64,000 nt of DNA from Anopheles merus. Its lineage: Eukaryota > Arthropoda > Insecta > Diptera > Culicidae. The stretch lies in NCBI RefSeq assembly GCF_017562075.2, contig NC_054082.1, positions 4,521,550 to 4,585,549 on the forward strand, in the 5' to 3' direction. Position 1 is the stretch's first letter, and the number at the start of each line of letters is the position of its first letter. The notes under the pieces were generated by a model. The model did not search any database, was not told where the DNA came from, and saw nothing but the letters and a program-made list of their open reading frames with translations. Of the stretch, positions 9,906 to 24,221 are shown piece by piece. Position numbers and translations under genes: made by a program.

Positions 9906-12900
9906 GCATCATTAATAAAAATGGCTCTTCCTACTGCCTGCACTAACAGCGACCCACCGCAGGACCAAATTAATACAGGTGTGGAAATTTGCGGTAAAAT
10001 TGAAATCCGTTTCCATTGTCCATGTCCCTCCACGGCAGTCTGACCCGAGCCGAAAACTCGCCATACCGAACGATAATAAATTACTGTTACGCACCACCGT
10101 TCCCTGCACCGACACCGCCTTCTGCCTCTCTGTCGAGGGAAAACTATACCATTTTTTTTTGTTAAACCCAACTCCGCACGGTGGTATTGCAACAAGCGGA
10201 GGAAAAATCCTGTCTGAAATTACACACTCACCCCGGGGCCCGGCGCGATACGATCAAGATCGATTGATTGTTGTTTGGAGGAAAGTTAATCTCGGTTCGA
10301 TTAAAAATTTCTAATCTTCCGTACCCTACCTTTCACCGGGTGCGCTACGAAAACAACACAATACACGGCAAAAAAGGGACAAGGAAAGGTGGCCCGGGTA
10401 AAAACAGGTACCCAAGCTGGCACATCTTTTCCCGATACTTAATCTTGTTGTGTTCTTTTTTTTTTGCTGCTGCACCTTTTTGTACCTTTTTTTTTTTTTG
10501 CTTGGGAGAGCCCCAGTTTTACGTCATCGGTTCGGTACGTTATCAGTATCTTCGGTTCGGGGCGATTTAAAGAAGTGGGTTTGGGGTCCGGCCCGAGCTA
10601 GATTCCGCTCCCTGTGACAAACAGCGAACGTGAGCTGAAACCGGGACACACTCCCACTCCCAGTTGGCCGACCGAAAAGGACATTTGCCGAGATAGGCAA
10701 GATACCAGCACGCGGCAAAGTAAAAACCCTTATCCGTCAAAGCCGAATCGCAAGGGGGGGAAAGCTACACCAACGGAAGCGAAAACAGGAAAAAGGCGAT
10801 GGAAATGGAATTGATTGTGATTAGAAGCGTTGACGTGGGTTACGGACTGCGTTTTCTGTTGGGCATGGGTGTACATCGGGCTGCTCAAGATCACTTCCCA
10901 AAACCCTGTGACTAAAGTTGAGTTATTGTAGGACTCTTCATAGACCACGCCAGCCCACCTTCATGCTTCACGCCGGGGCCGGGATGAAATTTTAACCCAA
11001 ACGTTCCTGTGCCCAAATATCAAGATGGCACCCAATCCGACGCTCACACACACACACACATACACACATACACACACACAAACACACATTGATACTCTGA
11101 AAGACTTTCCAATGCGTCCCATACTCGCCTCATCGTTCTGTCCGAGGGCGTCCGACAGGCAGTGCCGAATCGATTTACACTTCAACAGCTGCTCGAGTCG
11201 AACACGATCGACACATGGGTCCACCACCCCACCTGGTCCCCTACCCCTCCACTGCCACATGTAACAGAAGATGCGATATCGATTCATCTCCCAGCGGACA
11301 GACGACAAGTGCATGAGCATCGACGTACTTCAAAACCCGTGGCCCGTCCCACCGAGCGAAAATCCAATCACGCCGCGCCACGATACACTGTTGCCGTGCG
11401 CTTCCAGGCCCTGCCCTGTGCGCATCAAATGGGCCAATATTTTCATCCCGTTTAGGTAAGCTGGGTACGGATTTCTTTACACACACACACATGCACGCTG
11501 CGCATCGCGTGGGAAGAGGAACTGCAGTTCGATGATTTTCATTGACACAGCGCTGCGTTACTGATAAGCCGGTACATCCTTTTGCACGTCGGTGGCGATG
11601 AGACTTTGGCTTCACTTTGGCTTCGATGCTTGCGGCCGAGGGACGAGAGCGGATGGCTGTAACAGTGCTCGAGGACACTCGACACGCTCGGGAAACCTGA
11701 TGAATGAAGCTGATTGAATGTTGATTGAATGGATTGCTTCATTTCGTGCGCTGATGACCAGAGTTTCATTTTCGTTCGGGCTGCTGCCTCTCGGTTGGCT
11801 TGGTATGGCTGCGAAGCGGATTGTAAAGCAAATCGGGGCGAATTCTATAGCCTTTCAGTGCAGTTTTCATTTTGTAAGCCTGAGTTTTATTTTCGCCAGC
11901 AGTTTGCAATTTTCCAGTAAGCGCCATCTGCTTCAAAAGGCCTGTTTACGGCATGAGTTTGGTGGCATTTGTCTAGCGTTTCATTCGTATGGTGTGTTAA
12001 AAGCGTGCTTTGACACGTAAATGTAACTACCAAAATGAGCTAAACTAAAATGTAAATAAAACAACTTTTTTGAACCTATTTAAAAAGCAACTTTTCCAAC
12101 AATAATGTATGTTTCATACACGAAATCTCTGATCTATACTCTGATACTCACGGTAAATCAACTATTCATATCGATTACCATTGACTGGATGAATGCATCC
12201 AAAAAATTTCATTATTCTACTTATTGAACTGGGCCTTCTCTTGCTTAGATTCAACCATTTGCTTTAAAAGCTGGCACAGAAAAAAGGTCCACAAATTCTA
12301 TCCCTACAATCCTACCATAACCTTCCGTCACTTTAACTCATCTGACAGTGGCAGAGAAATGTTACTTCTGGGCTTCCATTCTATTTCTCTCAGCCTCGTT
12401 TTCAGCCTCCATTCCACTTTGCCATACCAACTCACTCGTTACACCGCTCATCCGCAAATAAAGGAAAGGAAATTAAACCATCGCTCAAACTCCTACACCA
12501 TGCACCTCGTGGTTGCCTTATGCTTCCCGGGAAGAATGTCCCATCAGCAGGGGAACCGTGTCGCAGGAACCCGCCTCAAAAGTGGGTCTCTCGCTCTCGC
12601 AATGAAACGGTAATGAAGCATCCATCCATCCAACCGTCCATCTAGTGTCAACCGAGTCGGAACGAAACCTGTGGAGACTTGCCGCTGAAGACGTGTGTAT
12701 GTATAGGTGTGTGTGTGTGTGTTTTTTACCGGAACACATTCTCCAACCTGTACCACAATGGAATAGAAGATCTCGTCGCAAAGGTACGGTTCGATCGTCT
12801 AATTGCGTCCCATCGTACCTCGCTTCGCAACGCTGGCTGATCCTGCAAGTGTATGAGCCGGAATATCCGGACGGAAAGAACCAACGTCTCAGGATCGGTA

Positions 12901-15900
12901 CTCGATATTCCCCGCTGAGATAAATATTTGTTGTTTGTCAAACATAATTTTTGATGGATTTGTTCTGGGCGCGAAGAATCACAGGCGCTCACAGGAAGCA
13001 CAACATTCTCCCCGTTTGCCGTGCCCAGGGAACGTAAATACTCCACCGCTGCAAATAGCTGGCTGTACAAACTGGCTCGATATTGTGCGGTTTCACTTGT
13101 TTGGTGCAAGATTAAAGAAATTCAAGGAAGTGACATTTTCTATGATATCTTGTAGAAAATCATTTGCAAACTGTTCGGAACACTGTGCAGTTAATTTCGC
13201 TTCTTAATTGTCGTTGATTGTGCGTTGGGGGAAAAAACACGAAACAAACATCTTTCTTTTCCATTACTCGGAAGATACCGTAGCAAGTGCCGTACGCCGT
13301 ACGATCCAATTGTTTTCTCGCACACGCTAACTGACTGGCGAGGCCACGCTCCAGCAATATTTTCCAATAGCAACCATCAGCAACATACGCACATACACAT
13401 ACAGTAGCCTCCTCCAGCAAGAGCCCAGTAAAAAGCTCACAACTGTCTGCGTTTATGACAGCTTTCCCTCCACCCCCGGGCAGGAAGTGGGAATGGACAA
13501 CTGGCTTCACAGCTGCCCGTAGCTATCATGAATAATTTTCCGATAAATTTCACACAACTATCCTTGAATGTGACAGCTTTGTGATGCTGCAGCCTGTAGC
13601 CTGTGAATTCTTATACACCGCTGGGTCCCCCCTTCGCAATTGCTCATTCGCCTGAACAAAACATGCATTTAATCGTTCCATCGCTCCCAGGAACACACGC
13701 CAGACGTCTCGATCCTAGGGAAAACAGAACAACAGTGTGCATGGTAGTATAGCTGTTTTCCCCCTCCCACGTGTATCTGTGTGTTTTGAATTGGTTTGCG
13801 TCGATGCTTTTACTTAAAGCACCATTTCAACCATCACAACGCTCGGTCACCGGTTTTATAAACCAAAACCGCACAAGGATCGTTTAAAACGGTAGAGAGC
13901 CAATAAAGCGACCCAGCTCGAAGCCGCCAGAAGATTCACCCTTAAAATGAAGAATAAAAAAACCCCACCTCCACCATCACAGAAAGCCTTTGCTACAGCT
14001 TCCTGTCTGCTCGTTAAGGCGCGATGCCACAGTGTCCTTTCGGAATCGAAATCGGGGAGACAAAGTTTAAAATTAGATTTGCCCTGCCATGATGAAAGCG
14101 CGCAGGGCTGCGACACCGCCCAGCGCTTCTACCACACCATCATCATCGGCCGCCATCATCGTGCTCATCATGATACCGTACCTCACGAAGGGCCCCTTTT
14201 TCATTGACGATGCGATCGTCGTGCAGTAATAAATGATTCACTTCGTCCCTCTGCCTTTTCTTTCGTTTTTGCACTGTGCTTGCAGGAAATAACAAACAAA
14301 AAAAGTGGCACCATGTCGTCACGGTGTGTGAATGGTTAATGGAGCCAAAGGGGTCAACGCTAAAGGGGTTCACCAGGCATTGGCTTGGTTGGGATTGTGT
14401 AGTAAGTAGCCATCACTTTCTAGAACCCTTTATTTTAGTACCTTTTATGTAGTTCTTTCTTTTTTTTTTTTGCAGTGCGAATCTATTAGAATCACTCGAA
14501 AAAGGTTATTTTGCTGGATCTGGATCGGGGTGTGTAATATTGCTATTTAAATGATGTGTGAATCGAGATAGTAACCACCGGAGCCCATAAATAAGATGTC
14601 CTATTTTTGTCGAGCGGCCGTTCTCAAAGGCAATGTTTTTCGGGGCCGCCTGCATGCTCGCAGCAAACATTAAACAAACTCTTGCTTGCTTACAAAGTTG
14701 AGCAAACAGAAAATAATAATCATCTCTTAAAGCTAACAAAGAACGCCGGCGAAGCGCCGGCACTCCATAATCTGGGATTTTATCTTCCTCCCCCCCCCCT
14801 CCCCCCCTGCCATACTTTGCTTGTCTTTTGGGCTTCCTTATCAACGATTAGCGTCGAGCAAACGTAATCCTACTCCATTATGGTTGCCCATCCGTACATG
14901 AGTAGCTTCTCGCTCATCAACTGAACTACGTCACACAGCGATAAGCTCACCGCCCAACCCGAGCCCTTGGCGAGTAGAACAAAAAAAACAGGCACACGCT
15001 GACACACAAACCCGGGCAAACACCGAAATCATCCACTGCCAAGTGCATTTGTTTGTGCTGTGTGTTCGCGCCGCCACACCGAGCATCGCCCATGCTCCTC
15101 CGTCCTCGTCGACCATGATTATCGCTCGCAAGTGCCACACCCAAACGCACGAAACGAATCATCAAATCCAGCCCCCCAAAAAACAAGAGAAAAATACGGC
15201 GGCAGAGGCGGACATGGGCTACGGGTTTTTAAATATAGCGCCCCCGGAATCGGAGCTATTTGGTGAAAGCATTAAAAGCTCAACCCACGGTATTAGCCTA
15301 GTTCTCGGGAATAAAACAACAACAACAACAACAGCAGCAAAAACAGTACCGTGAGCATGCTGTGTGTGTCAGTGTCCTCCCGCAAACGGTATGCCTTGGA
15401 TGGTTTTTGTCCATGGTGCTTGTCAGTATGCACACACACACACACACACTCACAAACACATTGACAAATGGAGACTCCTAGGGAAAATTGAGACACGCTT
15501 CACGCGTTGCTGCTCGCCATGGAGACGCCCAGTGGTTCACGGGCGGCAGAATTATTTTCATCGCAGATAAGTGCTCATTAAATGCTCGCAGATCTTTGCA
15601 CATCGTTTTGTTTCTCCCCACCACGGGGAGTACCACAGTCCGTGCTGAATAGAGAAATAAATCTCAACCGAACAAAATGGACGAAGAATCACAACGGCCA
15701 CACAGCCGCAGATCGTCGTCTTGCTGCTGTTCCCTTCTCGTGATCCCAGAAGCTTTTGTACGGAAGCGTAGCTGCCATGCTACCGGGAAGCGTTTCAAGC
15801 ATTGTATAAGCTTGCAACGTTGGTCGGGTTTCTTTAAGAGAGTGTGCTTAACATCGGAGTGACCCATATAATACGCAATGCTAATCCACGAACCGTTGAG

Positions 15901-16500
15901 TTCTCAAAAGAAAATCTTGCTTTTTGTTTCAGCATACTTGTTTCAGCATACAGTAGCATACTTTATATTGCTAGAACTTAGGCTGAATTAATTGCAAATA
16001 ACTCTATCATGGCTGACATCTTGAACATTGCAGTCAGGATTTCAATCATCCTTGCATTTCAGCACTTCGAAACAATTTAAATAATAAAATAAAAAACTTC
16101 TCCAAATCGGTACATGCTTTAGTTTATATTTTATCATACAATACTTGCTGTGTCATGACGACTTGAAAGATTATTTATATAAAAACCAAGTATTCAATAT
16201 CGATCGGTATTTTTATATTCAACTTCATTCATATCAAAACACTCATGTCCAATGATTTATTTCATAGTTTCTGGTGAAACATACACCCTTCCGATGAAAC
16301 ATCAACTCGCCAGCTCCCATTCAGCCACAACATTGCGGCGATACTACAATCAATCAACATTTGCTCAGTTAAGCGAAAAGCATGTGACAGTGTCATTGGA
16401 CACCACAGCAACAACGCACCGAATTGTGTTGTATTATCACCACCACTGGCTACAAAAATAGGGTTTTGTCAGGAGACATAAAAGCCTACAAATTAGCTCC
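9906..16500. other. Intronic sequence, no gene recognised
   Basis: Low coding signal on both strands. It contains CA tracts at about 11045-11090, 12700-12722 (GT) and 15430-15450, poly-T tracts at 10448-10500 and 14460-14473, and a perfect hairpin at 14745-14761. AT-rich blocks lie at 12020-12220 and 15900-16250. Confidence 0.35.
14745..14761. repeat. GC hairpin (perfect inverted repeat)
   Basis: GCCGGCG and its reverse complement CGCCGGC are separated by three bases (AAG). On the plus strand it is followed by A/T-poor, C-rich sequence rather than a T run, so it is not a terminator-like element. Confidence 0.8.
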
Positions 16501-16530
16501 GGAAAGTGTGACCCCCTACCCAAGCCCACA

Positions 16531-16554
16531 CCCCCCCCCCCCCCCCCCCCCCCC
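16531..16554. repeat. Poly-C tract (24 C)
   Basis: Twenty-four consecutive C residues, followed by GGGCCG. Homopolymer length may be imprecise in an assembly. Confidence 0.95.
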
Positions 16555-19500
16555 GGGCCGTCGGCTGCAGTTTTGTCGAGTCATCTATTTTTGCTATTGT
16601 TTCTCTCTTGCCCACCATTTCTTATGGGCGCATGGTACGGTTCGGATGACTCTTCACTTTGGACCGAGTCGATCTGTTCCCTAATAACACTGTCAGTTTT
16701 GAACAGCCCGGCTCATTTATTTACCGTGCCAAATATAGCGAACCGAAAAAACAAACAAACAAACAAACACATACACAGACACAAGCGGCAAAAAGGACTA
16801 CGTCATACGTCGGGTACGGTTCTTTGGGGTGTATATTTATTAAAGAGCTATTTTTGAAACATCCCTCAGCCATCTCCAAAATTATGGTCAAGCATCTAGC
16901 AATCAAGGGCCAATCACATTCCAAACCCGAACATCCCTCATCTACCCCCGTTCGTTCTTACCATATCGTGAAACGCCTGATAGTTTAGACAGTTGGGAAT
17001 CGGTTCCGGCATACAGCAAATGCATCAAGTTCATCATGTAGCACAGAGAAAAACAACAACAACGATCATTTAACGAGTACTGTTTAACTTTTCTTTTATT
17101 AATCTTCATTTGCACCAATCGGAACGCATCGAGCATCACCCTCCCACCCTATATGTTTGTGTGTTTTCTTCTCGCTCTCCATACCTTCATTCCGTTCGTT
17201 ACTAAACGCCCGAGACCGGGACAGGGATTTTCATCTGTTTGCTTCCGATCTTCACTCCCGATCTCTGGGTAACGCGCGTTTCCATTGTCCGCACACTCAT
17301 GTCGAGCGCCCATCATCGTCGAAACGCACCCCGCCCTTTCCTTCGCAGCGGTTTTAGTCTCTTAGTGTGAATGAGTGTTTTTTTAACGGTGTGTGTGTGT
17401 GTATGGGTGTTTGTGTGTACGTGTGCTGGGTTGAGCAAACAGGTATAATATAACTTACACTACTTACACAGACGGGGGTTTGCTGGTATTGGCTACGCAC
17501 TCGAGGTGAAGGGAAAAGTTTCTTTTTTTATATAATTTATTTCCTTTTTTTTTGCCATGATTGCTCGGGTGCCATGTTTTGTCCGCTTCCCCCCACCCAG
17601 GTCCTATCTATGTGATAGAAGCGCTTTGCACACTGTTAAAAGGGGCAGGAGAGTGGGATAAAAACATTGAGTTCGATCGGTACTAAATCCTTGAGACAAT
17701 GACAATACATGCAACTGTTTATCCATTTAAAAACATTCACGTGTTCCAATACACATTTGTAACTATTTCCTCCCCATTTTCTACCCATCCGTTTGCCTGA
17801 TTTATGCTTCGCTATTGTGGGTTTTAATCAGTGTAAATATACGGCTTGCAACATGCTTTACATTCTATTGCATCCTCTGCTCGGTAATTGTTTGCGATAA
17901 TGGAGCATTTCACTTCGGCTTCACTCTCTGTTTTGTTCCGTTTTGCAACTGGTATTTCATGCTCTATGTGGTATGGTATGGTTGTTTCCCCACCCCGTTC
18001 CCTGCGTTCTGTTTGTCATCGAAGCTGATCACGCTATCGCACAACCGGAAAGCCGCACACAACACACTTCAAAGGACGGTTGCATGCAACGGTTGAGATA
18101 AACTTGTCAAATAAAACAAAGCACACATACACATTCATTCCATCGCTTTTGTCTGCTCTGTGGCTGTGTGTTGTAGTTCAATTTCTATTGGCGAACCATT
18201 TGGAAAACGTGCATCGAAAGCGCACAAAATAATTGCCTCTCTAATGGACCATTTCACGCAATTAAAGTAGTATGATCTTGGTTGCCAATTCGTAGACATT
18301 AAAAAGCCACTAACTATCATTAGCAGCGATGTGATGCACAAGCATCCGAAATAGGCGGCATTCACTTGCCCAGTTTTTTTGTTAACATCGTTCCAGTTCC
18401 ATACCGGAAGCGTGCGAACGTCATGCTTCTATCTCGTTGCATTCAAAGATGTGACGGCTGAAGAGTTCTTTCGCGGCTGAATAGCCTCAAATTTTCCCCC
18501 CTTTTTTTTCCTCTGGCAATGGTTTCGCTTGGATGTGCTTTCCATAACGGGTGATAAAAATGAACACTCCCACACACACACACACAGACACTCACACATC
18601 CGCCCAAGCCCTCGAACAACACTTTGCAACACAGCGTTGCAAGCCACCGTTGCATATGATTAAATACAGCTCCGTGCACTCCAGTACAGATATGCACGTA
18701 ATTACACATTGTGCCGCTTCACTCGACCGTAAAAAGTGCAGTAGGCTCCCAGGGACGTTGTCTTCTTTTGCCTGCGCTAACCTTGAGCACATCAAAACCG
18801 TGCAGCGCACCACCATTGGAAGCCAGCACAACCGTCGAAGCCATCCTTTCCCCCGTACGCGCTCGGCCTCGGGATGCCCGTTTGACAGCTGAAGTGGTTG
18901 CAACAAAAGCGCAACGACCATGCACCGGAAGCGTGTGCCTGCCTTCCCAACCGTTCCCCCAGAACGTTCACTTTCCGGGCTCTTCAATTCTGTCCCCGCT
19001 CTCCCGTCCCTCGCCCAGCGATCTAATAAGATACCGGAAGGGCGAGAAGAAATAAACATCCTTTGCGTGGGCTTTATGTGGGCCAGCACACGGTGGGCCC
19101 GCCGGTCGGCCTGCTATCGGTTGGTGCAAAACTTTAAGCGCTTCTTTGCGCATTCAAAGCCAGTGAAAAGAGAAACGCGAAACAATAGACGCTCGATGAC
19201 GACCGTGCAGAAGCGCCCGGCGAAGGACAAAGCGCAAACAAAAACCGCCTGCCAAACAGGCGCAAATGCGCGTGATCGTACCCGGGAACAAACAGGCGAC
19301 AACAATAACAGTGCGAGCGCCCAGCGAGAAGTGGATTCTGTTAAGCACGCTTAAGCGAAAGCCCCCCCCCCTCCCCCTCGCGAACGGGGAAGTACAGCGG
19401 CAGGCCAAGTTGAACTTGAAAGCGCTGAAGGAAAGGCGTTACATCTCCATTGCAACGCCATTGTCTCGATGCGGGCGCGGCAGCGAAGTAGACATCGAGT

Positions 19501-21310
19501 GGACATCGAACTGGGCCACACTATTGACGGTGCCGGAGGGTGAGCACGATGAGCGAAGACGTCATTAATACGGCATCCAGCATCCTTCGCCCTAGATTCG
19601 CCAGTGCCAGGCGTTGCAAGCGTGCACCCGGATTCGTTGCAGCGCGAGCACGACTTTATCAGCATCGCGCTAGCACGCCGTTCGCCCATCGCCTGCTGTG
19701 GGTAACGTTTTCATTCCATGCTCTCCAGCATGTTTTCCCCTATTTCCCCGTCAATCAATGGTGGTTTTTAATTTGATCGAACTTTCACGGGCATTCCGTT
19801 ACATGCAGGAGCTTCTGCATGGGGTCGCGGCATTCAAGTCAGCGGGAAGAAAGTTTCTCGTTTTTTGTCGGTCCTCTGATTGGATGAAAAAACGGAAATG
19901 AAAGCAACGGCGCCCATGGAAATGGGGTGTGGCAGTTGTTAAATTCGCATGAATGGGGAATAGTTCATCTCGGGTTTCAATTAAGGATGTTTTGCTTAAA
20001 AGCCGGCACGCATACAGCAACGATGGATCAATCCAGAACGTTTTTTAAAGGAAGGTTGGTTAATGGTCAAATTATACAACGATGCTGTGTCTAGTAAAGT
20101 AAGTCTGAAGGGCACATTTAATGAGTGCACTTTATCGACCAACATAAACAAGTTGGTAAAGCACCAACGCTAAGGAATAGAACACGTCTAATCCTTCAAG
20201 CACAACACATTGCCGTTGGCCAAAGTCTCACCAAAGATCAGCCATAGTTTAAATCTCTCTTCCTGTGCTCAAGATTCGTGGAAAGCAAGTCTTCTGCTCT
20301 GCTCGTCCATTGCATTGTTACGCTCTGTCCTTCCTGGAAGCAAGCTCACAATAAAACAAAACCTCGTCTCGTCCGCCGCCGTAATTGACAACCTCACGTT
20401 GATCTAATTACACAGCGGTCAGGAGTTTTCAATTCTTTTCGCTTCCCACTTCCAAGAAGCTGTCAGCCGGCGCGCTGTAACCGGCTGGCCCGGGGGAACC
20501 GGGTCAACTGAATCAAAATCGTGGTGCTCCAACCATCGAGAGGGAATGAAAATAGAAGCGCATCCTTTCGTGCCACTTGACCCGAATAAAAGAAGCTCTC
20601 GAAATGGGGGAGCGTGCGGAATTTTGCAACAAGGACAGGTTAATTTTAGCCAAGGCCAGACGACAACCCGATCGGTGCTTCCTGCTGTTGCTACTGCTTT
20701 GATTGATAATTAATGCGCCGTGGCAACGCCAACGCGAGAGCTGTCACAAGATGAGCTTTGAGCAACTTTATTTTATTCACCCAACAAAAAACCACAAGTT
20801 ATTGAAACATGTCGCAAAACCAACGAGTCGTCTGGGTGATCGTGTCGCGGGGAGGATCGTGTCTGTTTGGGGTGTGTGAGTGTGAGTGTGAATGTGTTCC
20901 GCGACGTGGCAAAACCGGTCACTTCTAAATCCTTTTGAAATCCGAATGTGCTTTTTTGATAACAACAGTATATTTCACTTTCGATGGGATTTTTGTGTGT
21001 GTGAGTTTTTGGTTGATTTCCTGCTCGAAACAGATTATTGTCTCAGGTTGTTTTCAGTTTATTTTCATGTCCATATGCTTGTCCATACTGGTTCGGGTTT
21101 GGTTTATGCTTTAGTGTGTTTGCGAACGGCTTTTGTTCCGTACATGTATATTATGTTATTTCATTCGAACAGTTGTGCGTTATAGATTCCCGACGCAGCC
21201 CGAAAGCTTCCTCGAAAGCATTTAAACGGCTTCATGTTTCATGTCCACATGTTTGCTTCGCTTGTTAGTCTCTTGCTCTACCTTCCTCCAGCTTCCAGTT
21301 TCACTTTCTC
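16555..21310. other. Intronic sequence, GC-rich patch at 18.8-19.7 kb, no gene recognised
   Basis: Open frames between 18592 and 19700 overlap on several strands and frames and none has a recognisable domain, so I treat them as by-products of high GC. The rest holds short GT and CA tracts (for example 17390-17425 and 18571-18600). Confidence 0.35.
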
Positions 21311-21339
21311 ATATTCTCTCTCTCTCTCTCTCTCTCTCC

Positions 21340-22484
21340 TTCTCAACCATTCTCAAAATGTTAGCATTCGATGCGTTACGATGGTAAACAAGGCTGTTCT
21401 GTTAACTACATTCTGTTGCGCACATTAAACAACGGTAAACTGGCCAACAACAACATGGAAGTAATGGATAATACTACTACAGCTAACACTATCACTACCC
21501 ACGACTATAGTGATTTATCAACCCCTCACTGCACATACGCATACAGACACACACACAGACAAACGCACACGTTCGCACACTTTTCTTTCTGTTTTGGCAC
21601 ACACACTCTCGCCCTGCTCTCCCATGTCGACATGCCGGTAAGAGTTAGTGCTGAAAGGGAAAAATTAAACCTGCCCGATCATCAGTGTGTTTGAGTGTGT
21701 CTGTGTGCACGCGTGTGTGTTTGTGTGTCCTTTATTTCTTTGCCTTTGGGTGGGTGATACAAGGGCGTCCTACGATTGGCCCCGTAGGATTACTCACTTT
21801 CTTTTATATCAAAACCACAAACTTTAACAAACACCCTAGCCTACATGCCGGACACAACGGAACGGAACCTGCAGCAACCCTACACAACGGCCAAACACAA
21901 AAAGGGGGGGGGGGAAGGGGGAGGGCTAGAAGCAAAACCGTTTCTTTTTTGTGTTTTATGTGTATATTCCGACCGTCAACTGTCAATGCACGAACGGAAT
22001 AGCGGGATAGAGCAGTTGAGCTGAACGTGAACCGATCTCCTCGTGAACCGAGAGCTCCTCGGTACAGTTGGAGGTGCCCTGTGTTGCCCGGAAGATGTTG
22101 TTTGGTCGGCCTTGTCTTCACGTTCACACTTAAGTAAGTTTATATGTGACAGGTTTTTTTTGTGGGGTTTTGCTCTTAACACTGCGTTATACTCTGCCGA
22201 CCTTAGTACGAGATGCTGCTATAAACGATATGTGTTCACTAGAGTGCGTCACGGCTTGCGCGCGCTTCAACGTTCCTGCCGGGAGCGTCCTTGTTTGTTT
22301 GCTGAACTAAAATCACCTCCAAGAGACAAACTGCAGTGCGGTGAGCGAGCTCGCGACCAACCCCCTGCCCTGTTCGTTCACGGGAAATTGTTATGTTTCG
22401 TTCGTGATCGTTCGATTATTTATTTTTTTGTATAATTTTCCTTTTTTTGTTTTCGAATTTCATACATCTTTACTGGCTCGTGCC

Positions 22485-22535
<51 letters not shown>

Positions 22536-24221
22536 ATATTACTTGTTTGGAAGCTACCGGATGGCTCTACTTAAAACTCTAAGTATATGTGTGTTGCTGA
22601 TTTTTCGATTTATACACTCAACCATTTATTCAGCTTTCGAATGCTTTTTTTATTTTCTTCTGTTCAATTCTTTTGTTCTATTTTCTCGTTCCTGTTTGTG
22701 ATTGGCTTTCCCTCTTTCGCACACATACACACATACACATTCGCTCTATCGCACTCTTACAGCGTGCCCGAATCATGCAACTAAGTATCGCTAAGTCTCT
22801 TTTAGTAGTTTAGAAGTTTAAGTTTAAGTAGCATTAAGAGTGTTGTTTTTCTGTACTAGATAGATGTGTTTTGTGTGAAATTGTATGTGTGTTTGTGTGA
22901 GTAGCTGTGTGTGTGTTTGTTTGTGTGTGTACGTTTTACTTCTATTCTCACGGTTTTTTCCTTTGTTTTGCCGCGCTCTTTTTCTTTCACTTTAAAAGAT
23001 ATTTATGCAGCTTGCTCGCTGCTTGCTTTGCTTCTAAAACTAGCCTTTGCTTTGTTTTGTTTGTTTGTTTCGTTTCGTTTGTTTGTTTGTTTGTTTTTTT
23101 GTTTTTGTGCCCCCGCTAAGACGGCTGTGTAGAATTGGTGTGTAAGATTTTATTCCATTGCTCGTGAGTGTCGTGTGGCTGTGCTTTGACGTGTGTTTTT
23201 GACGCAGTATGAACAAGTGTGTGCCCGTAGTAGTTGTTGTTTTCGTCCTCTTCTTCTTCTTCTTCTTCGTCCACTTCTTCTTCCTGTTATCGAGAGGCGG
23301 TGCGAATCAGGTGCAACAAGCGTACGATGGGGAGTGATTGATTGATTGACTACTAAAGGGTACGAATCGTGTTGTGTAGACAGGCAGAAAGGAAAGCGTT
23401 TTTCGCGTAAATTTAAGAACACGACATTTTAAGTGCGAAAATCGATTGTGTTTGGGAAAACCGAGCGCCCAAGTAGTAGTGGAGACGTTGGCCGAGAAGG
23501 TGAGTTACTATTCGAAGCTGATTCGGGGCTAGGCTGTGCCGCATAAAACAAAACGCTCTTCGCTGACGCCCGTCCGGGACATCAGCGGTAATCCGGTAGC
23601 TTCCCCTAACACTGCCTTTTTTGCGGCGGGATGGAGGGTTTTTGGAGGAAGGTTTTTTGTCTGCAATCGGTTTGCTTTGCTCTCTCTCGCTAATGGTCGT
23701 TCTGCCTCGCCCGGTGCCTGGTTGGTTCGTACGTTCGCTCGCTCATTCGGGTGGTTTTGAGGTCCGTTTCGATGGTAATGGTGATGGTGGTGGTGGTGGT
23801 GGTGGACTCACACTCGCGCTTCTACCACATTTCGCCCGTTACGCCATTGGTTCTACCGTCGCGATGGCGCAACGCAGCAGCTGATGGTACGGGTAGTGGT
23901 GATGGTGGTGGTGGTGGTGGTAACGGTCGGTTGGTAGTGGTAGCTGGACACACGCTCCATTATACACGCTCACTACGGCTACTGGCCACGAGCGACGCGC
24001 CGCGCGCGCAGGACACGAGACTGGTGGGGTTGGTGCTGACGGTGGTGGTGTTGGTGGTGATGGTGAGCACGCTCGTCGCGGCCGCTGTCCGCGCCACCGC
24101 AGCCATTGGCGTCGGCGGCGGTAGCGGCAGCACCGGTGGAACAAAATCCGTCCAAATTCTAACAGCCGGGGGGCCTTGGCTATCCATCGGCGAAGTGTCC
24201 TGGCCCCAGTTGGAGCTTATC
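21340..24221. other. Pyrimidine-rich to GC-rich region with a plus-strand donor-like site
   Basis: This contains T/C-rich DNA, T3G repeats near 23050-23105, a TTC repeat at about 23248-23284, a GGT repeat at about 23775-23802, and a GC-rich stretch with long but repeat-driven open frames. At 23499/23500 the plus strand has AAG|GTGAGTTAC, a strong donor, consistent with the end of a non-coding first exon of a plus-strand transcript. I cannot find the exon that would follow. Confidence 0.3.
22488..22533. repeat. (TC)n microsatellite
   Basis: Twenty-three TC units. A shorter (CT)n tract lies at about 21314-21338. Confidence 0.97.

Noticed and set aside
11440..11460. A plus-strand CCCGTTTAG|GTAAGC that resembles a ratchet point.
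   Set aside because: Short pyrimidine tract, TAG acceptor and a non-consensus donor. There is no plus-strand gene model crossing it.
18592..19700. Several overlapping 60-165-codon frames on both strands.
   Set aside because: GC-driven; no domain, no consistent codon bias, and no splice-bounded segment.
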